Positions 1 to 11,652 of a stretch of DNA of 64,000 nucleotides are shown in pieces (position 1 is the first letter of the stretch; each line of letters opens with the position of its first letter). The notes below the pieces were generated by a model. That model had not been told where the DNA came from and ran no database searches. It saw nothing but the letters and a program-made list of their open reading frames with translations. This DNA is from Dasyornis broadbenti (lineage: Eukaryota; Chordata; Aves; Passeriformes; Dasyornithidae). The position numbers and the translations under genes were made by a program. The stretch is from positions 1,145,493 through 1,209,492 of the forward strand of contig VZRN01011461.1 of the NCBI GenBank assembly GCA_013397935.1, in the 5' to 3' direction.

Positions 1-2810
1 TCCTGGTAACACGATGGGAATGGATGCTGAACTCAAATCCCTTTGAATGCAGGGCTTCTCAAGTCATCCAGAGAGCTTCTCCGAACAACAAAGGAAATTC
101 TCTGTGTTGGATTTCCATTTGTTCTGTCTCAGAGTCTGCCCAATGCACGGGGGTGAGAGGAGTCTGTGTGCCTGGAAGGATATTGATATGCTTTAATAAA
201 CTTAACGTACCTGTTTTTCTATCATTATAAACCCAATACTTTTTATTGATTCGTGCAAGCCTCAGAGATTCCTTTCCTCTGAAGGGCAGAGAACCTAACG
301 AAAATACAGAATTTGGCAGTGAGGATGTTTCATGCCCTCACCCCTCCCTTTTCCCCCTCTTGTGGCAGTTTCAGCAAGTGGAAAGTTGTGATCCTGATTA
401 GCCTGGCAGCAAAGAGGGTCATGGTTTCTTTGTAAATGTGTGAAAAGGTAGGAAATAATGCAAACAGAAAAGCAGCTTGAGGCAATTAGGTGAGTTGGGC
501 TGGAATAAAGGGCTGCAAGGTTCTCCTCCAGGAACACACGGTTTCTGGAACAGGGTACAGATTGAAAACAGACCCCAGGAGATTCTCGCATCCGTTATTG
601 TTCAGCTGTGCGTCCAAGGAGCTCATGAAAGTACCATTTCTGGAAGGGAATCTCACTCCGGCAGTGCAGCAATGTACACGCCACCTTGGCAGAAATAACA
701 TTCCATGCATAACACGGTAACTAATTTAGGTATTTTAAGTAAAACAATTTATCTGAATATTTAGCAGGTTTGCAGATTGGTCTCTCTGACAAGGCACTGA
801 AGAAATGGTATCAAGCAACTCACTTCATTCTAATAGCAATTTTGCTTTTAACTTGGCATAGATGAATAAGGGCAAAATGTTATAGTTACCATATCCCTTT
901 CCTCTCCCATTTTCTCATGAACTTTATATGAAATTCAAAAAATGCATAGATACCTGTTAAAATGGTAAAAGTTGAAACTAGAATGATAATGTGATAACTG
1001 ACTAATTACAAATGTCTTAGGCTGAGTTTCAGTCACAACTTGCTTAGGCTGAATTTTAATTGTTCATCTTGTAATGAAACACCTTTTTTTTTTTTTTTTC
1101 ACTCCAACCATATTTATTCATTTCTAGTCTCTACAAATGTGGTTTATTATGTAACTTCTGCGGGTATATTTTTCTTTTCTAAGCCATTGTTTCATTTGCT
1201 CTGTAGCAATTATTGGAAAAATCATGGAGTTCTTACAAATTAAAATCGTATTTGGTTGCAAGGCCAGTGCCCTGAGGAAAAGGCTGCACTGAAATCTGAC
1301 TAGACCCCGTTAGAACATCAGAAAGTTCTACAGAGTGGTGTTTTTCTGTAAGTTTTAGATGGCAGGAAAAGTTTTGTGTTTTCTTAGGCAGCAAAGTTCA
1401 TCAATGGCAAGATGTAAATTTAGAGGAAATCCAGACTTTCTTATTTCCAGGGTTTATGCACTGCATGGGTCTTGTGAGAGCTTCTCCTTATTCATGACTC
1501 TCACCACGAGAATTCCCAAGTTTTACTGTGCTTCGAAGAAAGCATCTCCTAACACTAACCAGAGCTGGCTTTAACCCACAGCCCCAGCAAGACCAACCAG
1601 ATTTTAAATTTCAGATTTTAAATCTCAGTCAGTTGTTTCACCTCCTGGCAGAGACGGGGTGAGGGTGAGAAGGTGGTTAACCAAAAGGATAGAAATGGAT
1701 GCGTTGGGAGCTTGTCAATCCTGGATTGTTACAGAGAACAGCTGGGTAGGTGAGAAACAGGAAATCAGGGTGGAACTTCTAGCAAATATAGATATAAAAT
1801 CCAGTATTTTCTATGCTGGCCTTACTGGCTGCAAGGAGCCAAACCTAAATACATCAACTGTGAAAATGAAGAGGAAAGAGGCGCTGGTTTTGTTTGCTGT
1901 GCTGAGTCAGGACTGTAACTGCAGCAAAAGTCTGACCTAAAATCAACCTGACTGCAGGAAAAGCGGGTGCAGGTTGTGCCTCACCTGCAGCACCCATGGG
2001 ATTTTTCTCTCTCCTGGACAAGCAAAGGGAAGGCTTTTCTCTTGTTATACACTTCATTTACCTGCAGGGGCCAAAATGACTCCCATGGGCCCATGAACAG
2101 GCAGCACCAGTGAAATCAGGCTCCTGGGGAGCAGGCAGGCAGAGAATAACTCCAAAAGCAACAGCGAGACCTCTTGTGAACTCTCTACGAGCCAGTGACG
2201 CAGTCTGGTGGGTTTGGATTCACGTACAGGACAGGTTCGATCTAATTCACCATATACGTTTCCCACGTCAAGCCACGCTCATGACTGGGGTGCAATTTGA
2301 AATGTAAATTAATGTGCCACGTGTAACCTTCTAACTATTTGTGTTTCTTAGTGGTTTGAGATAATTTGCTCTGGCATTTGGATGTATGGAAATAAAGTCT
2401 TTTAAATGCCATGCAATGATACACTGATGAAATGCTACTTAACGCTGGTTGTAAGTGATTTGGTGTTGATATTTGAGGATGTATTTGTGGATGTAGGTAG
2501 ATTATAAAATAGTTCAACACAACATGAATCAAAGAGGGAATGCTTATTCTTCTTGACACCTACTACTTTCATAGTTAATTTGCAAATTAACTTATTTACC
2601 ACTTCCATACAAAGAAAATGAATGGAATCCCTCACTCAGCACGTCCTGGAATTTGGGAATGGGACCCTTGTACAGCTGAAACAGGGATTTGTGTGTAGGT
2701 TGATGAGGTTCACTTTCTTTGGAGCCTTCTCTCTGCGATTATTCATGCAGAGTGAAATGGTTCCAAAGGTGAACCACTGATGTCCCTCCATTAGGGCGAC
2801 ATCCTGGTTT
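1..2810. other. Gene-free unique DNA, left end
   Basis: No recognisable gene or transposable element is seen here. It holds a run of 17 or so T at about 1,084-1,100 and a short imperfect tandem pair of an AT-rich 13-mer at about 1,599-1,625. A strong pyrimidine tract and AG end at 368, followed by an open stretch to 431, but the downstream donor (TTT before GTAAAT) is weak, so I do not call an exon. The overlapping short open frames around 480-720 run on both strands and look like chance. Confidence 0.6.
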
Positions 2811-3320
2811 TGTCTGGGATGGAATTAATTTTCCTCCCAGTGCTGTGTTCTGGATTTAGGATGAGAACAGTGCCAATAACACCCTGAGGTTTCCCTTGGT
2901 GCTGAGCAGGGCATGCTCAGCTTCTCTCAGCACCTGCCAGCAAGGAGGGTGGGGCCACAGGGGGCTGGGAGGGGGCACAGCTGAGCCCCAGCCATCCCAG
3001 GGGATATTCCTGACTTCTGGGAATCGTGCTCAGCTGGGAGGGAAAAGCTGCCTGGGGGCCCTGCTCAGGAAATGGCTGGGTGCTGCTCACTTAGTGGGGA
3101 GTGACTCTTGTTCATTTGCACCACTTGTGTTCCTTGGGGTTTGTTTCTCTCTCTCCATTTTTTCTTTTTTTACTTTTTATTACGATTTCTTATTCTATTT
3201 CAGTTATTAAAATGTTCTTAATTCATGATTTTTTCTTACTTTTACCTTCCCCTCCCACGGCTGGGCAGTGAGCAGGGGCTGTGTGGGGGCTGAGTTGCCC
3301 ATGGGGTTTAAACCGTGCCA
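2811..3320 (+). repeat. Avian endogenous retrovirus solo LTR
   Basis: The segment begins TGTCTGGGATGG and ends with a GGTTTAAACCGTGCCA-type terminus, so it has the TG...CA ends of a long terminal repeat. The internal order matches the common avian endogenous retrovirus LTR as I remember it: the GGATGGAATTAATTTT head, an AACAGTG/AATAACAC block, a GCTGGGAGGGGGCACAGC block, a pyrimidine and T-rich stretch, and a GGGGCTGTGTGGGGGCTGAGTTGCC tail region. An ATTAAA polyadenylation-type signal lies at 3,206-3,211. No retroviral gag, pol or env coding sequence flanks it on either side, so it is a solo LTR, the product of LTR-LTR recombination. No clear target-site duplication is visible (GGTTT before, GGCTG after), and no good TATA box is seen, which fits an old, inactive copy. 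The exact family (ERVL or ERVK-like) is not settled. Confidence 0.82.
2901..2921. repeat. Short inverted repeat inside the LTR
   Basis: Two perfect 8-base arms, GCTGAGCA and TGCTCAGC, are separated by 5 bases. It lies in the U3-like part of the solo LTR. It could be a degenerate regulatory palindrome of the LTR or chance. Confidence 0.5.
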
Positions 3321-5330
3321 GGCTGGGATGCACTGAACGGGCTCATGGTCCTTGCTTTGTTCCCAGACAGAGACTTCCTGCTCTGAGTGTCCTCTGGGCT
3401 TGGAGAACGTTCTGGATTCAGCTCCAGCGTTCATGTTATGGCCAACAGCTGGGACGTGGTTTGTCACCACCCAACTCCACTCAGTGGCGGATCATTGCCT
3501 GTGCTTCATTCCCACACTCAAAACACACAGAGAAACCCTCGGCAAGTCCCGGCTGGCTGATTTTCACCCCGGTGCTCTCTGCTTTTCGCAAGCAGTGCAG
3601 TTCAGGAGCTGCCCAGCTCCCTGTGCTGTGGTGGCAGCAGCTCCTGAGCCTGTGCACAGACATGGAAAGGTCTCGAGGAGTTCAGGTGTTTTCATCTCCC
3701 AGTCTCCCCCTCTCATTTGGCGATTCAAGATCTACCCCAGTTTAGTTTTCTGCCTTTTCTCACAAAAGTACTCATGTAAAGAGCCTTTATTTCCATTCTG
3801 ATGCACCCATCCTGCCTTCTAAACTTGGCTCCTGTTCTATAAAAAAAGGACACTTCCGAGAAGTGCAGTTGCACCTACAGGATTTGAAGTGATTGGTTTT
3901 GGAAGGGGTAACATCAGGCACTGGCTTTGTGTTTTCAGCTGTGTCTGAACATTGCAAAACACTCAAAACTGTGGTGTTTAATGTCCTGATCCTCTCATTC
4001 TACTGTGGATAGACCTGTTCTTTCTCCTTTGACAAATTGATTTTTCTAGATATTAATTTTCCAAATGTCTGTGTTTAGCAAATGAATACACTTTTACAGA
4101 GCTTTCCTTAAAGCTAATGTTTCTCCTTGTGTTCTGGCATTACACGTTATACCTGGCATTATTGTTTTACTGTGCTCCTGCGGGGGATTTGTGTTTCCTG
4201 GATGTGACACCCAGGTGACCTTCTCAGAACAACCATTTCCTTTTTTACAGAGGCGTAATTAACACCTCATTTGAACTACTCCTATCCCAAAACTTTCACC
4301 TTGCTGCACTGTGCAATGGAATAGGACGTGAAGCATTAGGAATTTATTTCAACCATCTCTTTCAAAGATTTATCAAGTTTTAACCTGCTGTCCAGTCCAC
4401 CCTGCCCAAATGTCTTCCAGCAGAAAAAATCTGCATTAAGTTGGCTACAATCTCTTTGGAAGATGTTTAGATTTTAGCGTTTGTGATGTTATCAGTAGCA
4501 AAATGACTTAGAGCTATGAATAGTGATCTCATCAGTTTTGTCAGTGCCTAAATTTGCCCTGTAGATGAAATCCCTCACATTTTTGTGTATCAACGATGGG
4601 CAGCTTTCTGCTCGTGCACGTGACATTCTGTACCGTCATGCTGTGGAATGTATTTCTCTATTTCTGTGTACTAAAACAGTGACTCAATCAGTAGGTCAGA
4701 ACTGTTGTCTGAGGTGCAGGACTGTGAACAAAATATTTCAGCAAGTTCATGGAGTAGCAGCTATGGACAAACTCATTAACAATTGTGATAGTGCAGGAGG
4801 TAAAGGAGAAAAAACCTAAGCCCGATTATCAAATGACACCCATGTGTGGCAGAAATGAAGGCAGGCAGCTGCTTTTTCAGCTTGCAAATCTTGATTTGAG
4901 TGACTTGTTTGATCTGTCCTTTGTCCTACGCTGCAAGTACAATTTCCCTGATGAAGTTTCTTTGAGAGAAGGGTTTCTCAAACCCCCCAAACTTCAAAAA
5001 TTTAGATACCAAATAGTGGTTCTTTGCAACTTCCCTAGCATGAACTGCTCAAATCTGGAGTGTTTGTGCATAGGCTGCATTGTATTTCCAGTGGAGGAAG
5101 CACAAGCTGTAGGACTATTTCTATTTTTCAGTCTCCAGCCTAGGAGTTAATGCTTGGCTGCCACCACAGCAGACTCAGGGACCCAAATTTCCACCATTCC
5201 CTAATTCAGTGGAAAGATCCTGCATTTCCTTTCAGTTTTAAGGCTGTGCTCCTCAGTCCTCGTGGGAGATCACAGGTCAAGTCAGGATGGCACTGGCTAC
5301 TCCGAGGATCCTCACTGGAGTAAAGCCATC

Positions 5331-5344
5331 GGTTCAGCTGAACC
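5331..5344. repeat. Perfect 14-base palindrome
   Basis: GGTTCAGCTGAACC reads the same on both strands. A C/A-rich run with almost no T follows directly (about 5,341-5,370). It may be a dimeric protein-binding site (it contains the E-box CAGCTG) or chance. Confidence 0.5.
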
Positions 5345-7098
5345 GAAACCCAAACCAAAACCCCCAACCTGCAGCAGCTTTGGAACACTGACACTGCTCA
5401 CAGGGATTTCTAATTCACTCCACTGGCAAGCTGTATTCATATGCTGCGTAATTCTAAGATAAAGGTAAGCCAAATTTGGCTTTCCATTTCTCACAGTAAA
5501 AAAAAAATAGGCCCTTGATACTTTAAAACTATCACACCATTTATTATGGTGAAATCAAGCGTTAAACAAACCCAGCAGTGAATGGGTAAAATAACTGCCG
5601 TGAGAATTAACTGAAAGTCTGGCAGGACAGGGATCAGAATATTCAAATTACTTCCAAATGCTTTCCGTTTATAGTTGGATTTGCTACATAATATAATTTA
5701 AATAACCTGCAAATTCTTGATTTGTTTTTGATACCAAAGCTATCACTGATCTCTCCTGACCCTCACCCTGATATGAGTCTGTGACTGTCACAGAAACATC
5801 GATAGAAATCAGTGTAAATGAGTTGCTATGCACGTGTGTGCGTATTTGTGTTAAATGCTTGATTTAAATTTTAAAATATTATAAGTGTCTGTATTTATTT
5901 TTTTTTCCTTCTTGTTCCTCACATTTTTGCAGACAACATTATTTTGTTTTTCAAGACTTAGATCCCCTCCCTCCAGCCCCAAATGGAGCTAAACCCATCC
6001 GCTCTTACCACACCAGTCCATGTAAATAATTTGGGCCCAGATTATGTGCGTGTAGGTGGTGTAGTTATGGTGATGAGAACTTTTCTACCTCCCTTTTTAT
6101 ACTTAAAAAGGTTTTTCTGGTTGATTTTTACCACCCAGGTCATCCATTCTTCATCTTCCTTCGTTATCACTTAACTTTGTTTGCAGATTTTTGTCTCTGT
6201 TGCTGTTACTGATAAGGAATTTCTGTAGACTGGGTTGTGTTTGCATCAGCAGAATCTGTGAAATTCATTATATACACAGCTAAAAAGAAAACGGAAAGTA
6301 CACACTGTTATGTTGGTTGCAGGAACCGTAAATTTACTTGAGCTATAGCATTATTTCAAATGATTTCTTGTCTAAGATAAAATTATTTAAAAAAACATGT
6401 TCTGTTCTTAAAATGGTTGAAAATGTACTTTCAGTAATATATCAATATGACAGCAAAAAGCAGAATAAATAAAATCTGGACCTGATGAAGATGAAAGAAG
6501 GAACCGGGTAACTTAGAACTGAAATGATTCTGGAGCTGATCTTTAAATATTTCCAGGGAAGGAGCTTGCTATGGGATTTGAAACTGCAACGTTTCAGGCA
6601 GTTGTAGAATTGATTTCTCATAAGTGACAATGCCATTGTATTTCAGTTCCTCACATCTGAACGAAGTTTGTCATTGTGTTTCCTGGAATGTTTCCCTCAG
6701 TGATGCTGAGGGATCTGAAGCAGTGCTGTGCACTGTTGGATAGTTTCTAGGCAAACAGAGCCATTCAGGGTGCTTTATTTAAAATCGTGCCTTTCAATGC
6801 CTGGCATTCAGTGTGCTGCAAAGCCTGGTGCGCTGTGCTGATGTTTCTGAATTGAATTCAGCTTTTCCACTTGCTCTGGGACAGAGGTGGATTTTGTTCA
6901 CAGCTGTTCCAGCCTCCTCTCACATCTTGTTCCTCCTCTCGGTGGAAAGGCTTCCTCAGCTCCTGATTTTCATTCATCCTCTGGATCCTGAGCACATGAC
7001 CGGAGTGTCTTTCTGAAGAGCAGAGCAGTGAAAGCAAAGTTCTGTCACCAGCAGTTGGTTTGGAATTTTGTTAATGCCATCAAACTTCTCGGGCACAA

Positions 7099-7137
7099 AT
7101 TATTCAGTTCTGTGCTGAATAATGTGCTCAGCTGAGC
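7099..7137. repeat. Two adjacent inverted repeats
   Basis: A perfect 9-base inverted repeat (ATTATTCAG and CTGAATAAT, 7-base loop, 7,099-7,123) is followed after two bases by a perfect 12-base palindrome, GCTCAGCTGAGC, at 7,126-7,137. The surrounding AT-rich sequence contains homeodomain-like ATTA cores. No function is assigned. Confidence 0.5.
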
Positions 7138-8826
7138 CAAATTAGCTCCTCATACAGCTCCCATTAACAGGGAAATTACGCTCAGATGAGCTCGATTCAG
7201 AGCAATCTGAGCCACAGGTTATGGACTCACACGTTAAAATAAGGAGTGAAGATGTTTTGTAGGAGGGAGGGAGAAGAGTTGTTTCAGAATGAAATTATTT
7301 TAACAGGATGGTGTCTCCTAACTGGATTTTTCATGTTCTGGGCGTGTGTTTTCACCTGAATCACTGCAGCATCAACCAGTCAAACTTCCCACCTCAGCCT
7401 TTCCTAGGGTTTTCCTGTGGAAGGTCGGAGCTGGTGTGGAGAGGACTTGGCAGGAGGGCAGGGTGGATCATTTTGGAAAGGGTTGGAGTTTGTGATTGTT
7501 TTGGCTGCTCCACAGGCCCGTGTCACCTGGGCACGATCTGTGGGGGTTTTTTGGGATCTTTCAGGATTGGGGCTTGCCTTGCAGGGAGAAAATGGGGTCA
7601 GACCAACCCTGCGGGTGCACCTCTGAGAAATGGGTGGGGGAGAGCACATCCTGCCTGCCCCTTCCCCAAGCCCCAGCCAGGAACAACCCCCTGCACCCCA
7701 GGGCTGTGTGTGCATGCGGGGAAGCGCCAGGAGAGCAGAGGGGAGGGAGGCTGGGGATGGAAGTGGCCCTGGTGACAGCAGGGAGGATTTATTTCTGTGC
7801 CATCAGGGTGATTTGCCTGATAGTACGTGCTTCCCTCCCGAGCTCAGCGCTCCCAGGTACCGCATGGATCTGTCACCTTCCCTGGGAATGCAGCAATAAT
7901 TTACACCGTGAATGGAGCCGGGAAAGGCAGCGGCGGAGGGAAGCTGCCACTCGGCACAAGAGCTGACAAAATCTGATTGTTAAGCACCAGTCAGTGCGTT
8001 AAACTTCACATCTCTCTAAAGAGCAGGGAGGGAGAGAAATCTCTTGTATAACACACAGGCGTGTTACAGGAGACAAATGGCAAGTGAATACTTTATAAAA
8101 CCGGTGTGGTTTAAGGCATTTTGTAGTCAATAGGCTGCATTCTGTGTGTGCCCTTCCTTGTGACAGCTGCAGTGTGCCACGGACCTTAAACCAACAAAAA
8201 ACTTGAATATCCTGCTCTGGCTGCTTGGCAAAGAGCTGCTGCTCAAGTCTGTCTTCTTCAGAGAGCTTGGCTTCCCTAGCACACCTTCTGCCTTGACTAT
8301 TTTTAGACTTGCACTTTTGTTGGCAAATTTGCTGTCAGTTCAGGGACATCACATTGTGATTAGGAAACTAACGTAACTCTCATACAGACGTTTTGTGGGC
8401 ATGCCTGGAAGGGAAAAAAGATCGGCAAAAGTGGTAGGAGAAGGAAAGAAGAATTGAAATGCTGATTATCAAGTAGAGAGATAACAATCAGATAGGGTGA
8501 GCAGTGATTTGTGCAGTGAAGGCAACGCTAGGAAGTAGAAGGAGCAGGGTGTAGTGCAGTTTGCCGAAATTCCTTGTGCCTGAGTTGGAAGGTTGTGCTT
8601 AAAAGGTGTGAAACAATGTCAAACACAGTGATTGGGTCCAGAGCTTGTGCTGCGGAGGGTGTAAGCAAGCAGGGAGTTGCTAATGGATTATGGATGGCTC
8701 CTGAGGAGAATATTGTTTATTTAGAAGCTCTTTCTCCTGGCACACAGTGCTGGAGACTGAGGACTGAGCATAAAGGCTTGGTCAGAAACACTTGTGAACA
8801 AGCAAAAACTAGAGAACTAAAACTCT

Positions 8827-8829
<3 letters not shown>

Positions 8830-8865
<36 letters not shown>

Positions 8866-8910
8866 CATCCCCTCTCTAAAATATTAAAAATTNNTTTTTT
8901 TTTTTTTTTT
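8830..8910. repeat. Poly-T tracts interrupted by two unknown bases
   Basis: A run of about 36 T (8,830-8,865) is followed by about 25 bases of AT-rich sequence and a second T run of similar purity (about 8,891-8,910) that contains two N at 8,893-8,894. Read on the minus strand this is a pair of poly-A tracts, as left by a retroposon tail, but I recognise no retroposed body on either side. The N pair shows that read length through the homopolymer was uncertain, so the stated tract lengths should not be trusted. Confidence 0.75.
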
Positions 8911-10628
8911 CATTCAAACCGACCTAAAAATCATTAAAATACAAGCTGGCACCAGGGTTCTCAAATAAGCACCATTCTGGAAAAGGAGGGATTTTTAAAG
9001 CCTGGCAATTTACAGTAAGCAGGGAGAACTATTGATGACTCCATCAGAATTCTGGAATGTTCCCTGTGCAAAAGGAACAGTGTGATTTGCCAGTTTACAC
9101 CATCTGCTTTTCCTGAGGTTAAAACCATACCTGGTCAAATGTGGGCGCAGGATTATTGAATACAATATGTAGGTCATCAGCTTTTTCAGTTCACCTAGAA
9201 ATGTAAAGGTTGAAACAAAGATTTACCTTGTCCTTGTTCACCAGGTTGAAATAATTAACCCGAACGCCTTAAACATAAGGATTTTCTCATTTTGTTCTTA
9301 ATTTCTTGTAAAGACTCCATTAATACTTAAATTTCTCCAATCTCTAGTGGAATCTGTTAATAGCCTTTCACAGTGTCAAGGAAAATCATTGATGCAGTGT
9401 TTGGAAATGGAGTTAAGTCAAATGTTCCACAAGTTGCTCTTTGTTAAAATAATTGACATCTTGATTTGTTATGTAACAAACCTTCATTTATTTGCTTTTC
9501 CTAAATGGCTTTTCTCCTTTCTTTGATACTCTGGAACTCATTTAAATGTTTGGAGTCACACAGGTAAAATTTTCCCATTCTCAAGTCTTTTTTATGTTTT
9601 TTAAATTTTGGAAACAAGGAGATAAATTATTTAGCTGACTGCCTTTCCACAAACCAGACCTGTGTGTGCTTTGCCCCTGCCACAGCCTGCCCCCACTCTG
9701 AATCCCAGTTTTTGTGTTTTAGTCTCTAATGCTAAACTGATTTTTTGTTTGTTTTCCCACCTTTGTGTCTTTCAGCATATTCTTATGCGGGTGAGAGGAG
9801 AGAAAAGAAAACAACTTTCAATTATCTGGCATTACTTTAAGTTGCCATTATGGATCTAATTGTGCTCTGTTTGCTGCTTCATGTTCTGGTGAATTGGCAT
9901 TGGGGTCACAAACCACATTAGTTTTCTCAGTTTCAGAAACATCAGAAAACATAAACCTGAGGCCTCAAATGACACTTTTAATCTCAGAAAAATAGCAGCG
10001 ACTTTGTTCATATGTTTTTCAATCAATAGCAAGCAAATCAAATCTCCATGCTGCCTAAAAATGCTTAGCACAATTGCAGTGCATGCCCATTTCTGAAAAA
10101 GTTAAATTACTTTTAAACACAAGATTAAAACAAACACTCCAGAGATGCATTAATATTTCTGAAATTACTCGGATCGTACTGTAGGTATTTATTACACGCA
10201 TTTTGCATACATTCCAGGTTGCTCTTTTTGCTATGCACCTACTTTTATGAACATTTTTGCCTTAGGTTTATACCCTGGAAGCTGCAGGAAGATGTGCAAG
10301 TGAGGTGGGAACAGGGTTTCATCCAGCCTGTAATATTATTGACTTCTGCCCTAAGTGCAGTCAGCAGAGATAATAACGGTAAAACCAGCTCAGCTTATCT
10401 CAGGTTTCAGAACATTTCCTCTTTTTTATTTTATTTTTTTTTCTGGTCAGCTTGAGCCACTGGTTTTGTGTCCTGCACACTCTGTAGAGTGTTGCATCCT
10501 ACCTGCTTTATTTTTTTAAGCTGGTTAAGTTTTAAGTCTCTGCAAGAAAATGCAGTTGTGTTGAGCACAACGGAGAGGAACCGCAAGTAGTGCCACACAG
10601 AAGTAATAATGGATATAATTTGTCACTA

Positions 10629-10659
10629 TTATTTCACTGTTATTTCACTGTTATTTCAG
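10629..10659. repeat. Three tandem copies of an 11-base unit
   Basis: The unit TTATTTCACTG occurs twice exactly and a third time with its last bases changed. It is a small tandem repeat with no other apparent function. Confidence 0.8.
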
Positions 10660-10729
10660 TCTATTAATAGAAAATGGGCTTTGTTTTGAAATTCAGTTTT
10701 TAATCTCTATCTTCTCCCTCATTACCCAG

Positions 10730-10800
10730 GAAAATGTGGTGGTTGTTGGGATGGGGAAAAGGAGGAGGAGCCCTCCTGTGTGTGCGGATTTCTTGTGGCT
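10730..10800 (+). other. Candidate internal exon, product unknown
   Basis: A long pyrimidine-rich tract ending ATTACCCAG at 10,729 gives a strong splice acceptor, and GTAAGG at 10,801 gives a moderate donor. The 71 bases between are open in all three forward frames, so the open frame adds little evidence. No encoded peptide is recognised. It may be a cryptic splice-site pair in intronic DNA. Confidence 0.12.
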
Positions 10801-11583
10801 GTAAGGGATGAAAGTGCACTGGCAGCTCCAGCAGTGCATGGGAGAGGGCAGAAATGCTGAATATTCCAGCTGTGCTGCAGTGACATGTCCCTGTTTTGTA
10901 TCAAATACCTCAGCAAACCCCTTGATTTTGTTATTTGTAATACAAATATTTGTGTTGCAGACAGGGTTAGAATTAAGCACAACTTAGTTCTCGGTTTGGG
11001 GGCTAAGGCTCTGAATATATTTATTTCCCTGGGATATATTTTCATACTTGCCTGGTTTATTTTTACGTGGTATTGTTTATAGCGTTGTTTCTGGACTTCA
11101 AACCTGCATTATGCTCTTTAAAATTTATTTTCACAAGTTCAGAAGTAAAACTCAGTGAGAAAAAGCTGTGAAATGAGGCAGGCCAGCCTTTACAAATTGC
11201 AGAGTAATCCCAGACTGCTGTTTTACTGCCATTTCCAAGTTATCTCTGCCTGGATTAAGAACAAAACTCTTTAATGTAGAGCTGCTCTGAAGTTTTATTA
11301 AACCAGTTGCTTAGTGTGAAATTAATTTGTTCAGGAAGGAATATAAATCAGCTGAGGTGAAAGAAAATTGATTTTTACACCACCTTGCACTTGTTGCACT
11401 CTCAGTAGTATAAGCTTCATTAGACTCTTGGAGTGTTTATGGGTGTTATAAAACGTTTAACACTTGATGCATTGAGGTGCTTGAAGGGGTTTCAGGCATT
11501 AGAGGATTATATTGAGATTCCATTGCTATCAGTCTGCTATCTGGCACGTTGGGAAGGAAATGCGTGCTTTATTCTCATTTTAG

Positions 11584-11652
11584 CCATAAATAGAAGCTTT
11601 TTGTCTGACAGCGAGAACTCCAAGACTTGGAGGCTGTGCTGTAGCATCAAAG
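11584..11652 (+). other. Candidate internal exon, product unknown
   Basis: The acceptor TTATTCTCATTTTAG ends at 11,583 and a near-consensus donor, AAAG before GTAAGACT, begins at 11,653. The 69-base stretch is open in only one forward frame, which belongs to a longer open run of about 150 codons from 11,433 to 11,891. A second acceptor ending at 11,611 would give a 41-base version. The peptide resembles no family I know. The long open run goes through the donor without a stop, which argues against a spliced coding exon and for chance. Confidence 0.15.

Larger units (their letters stand above)
3321..8829. other. Gene-free unique DNA
   Basis: No gene or named repeat is recognised. Two overlapping open frames of about 150 codons start near 3,281 and 3,352. 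The first begins inside the LTR tail, they use different frames over the same bases, and neither resembles a known protein, so both are treated as chance. The stretch also holds small palindromes (5,331-5,344 and 7,099-7,137) and a GC-richer patch at about 7,400-7,760 with open frames on both strands but no donor site in a sensible place. Confidence 0.55.

Noticed and set aside
3281..3801. Two overlapping plus-strand open frames of about 150 codons
   Set aside because: One starts in the LTR tail, they read the same bases in different frames, and neither resembles a protein family.
9776..9790. 15-base microexon-like segment (acceptor TGTCTTTCAG, donor GTGAGA)
   Set aside because: Attractive splice sites, but 15 bases give no coding evidence and no neighbour supports it.
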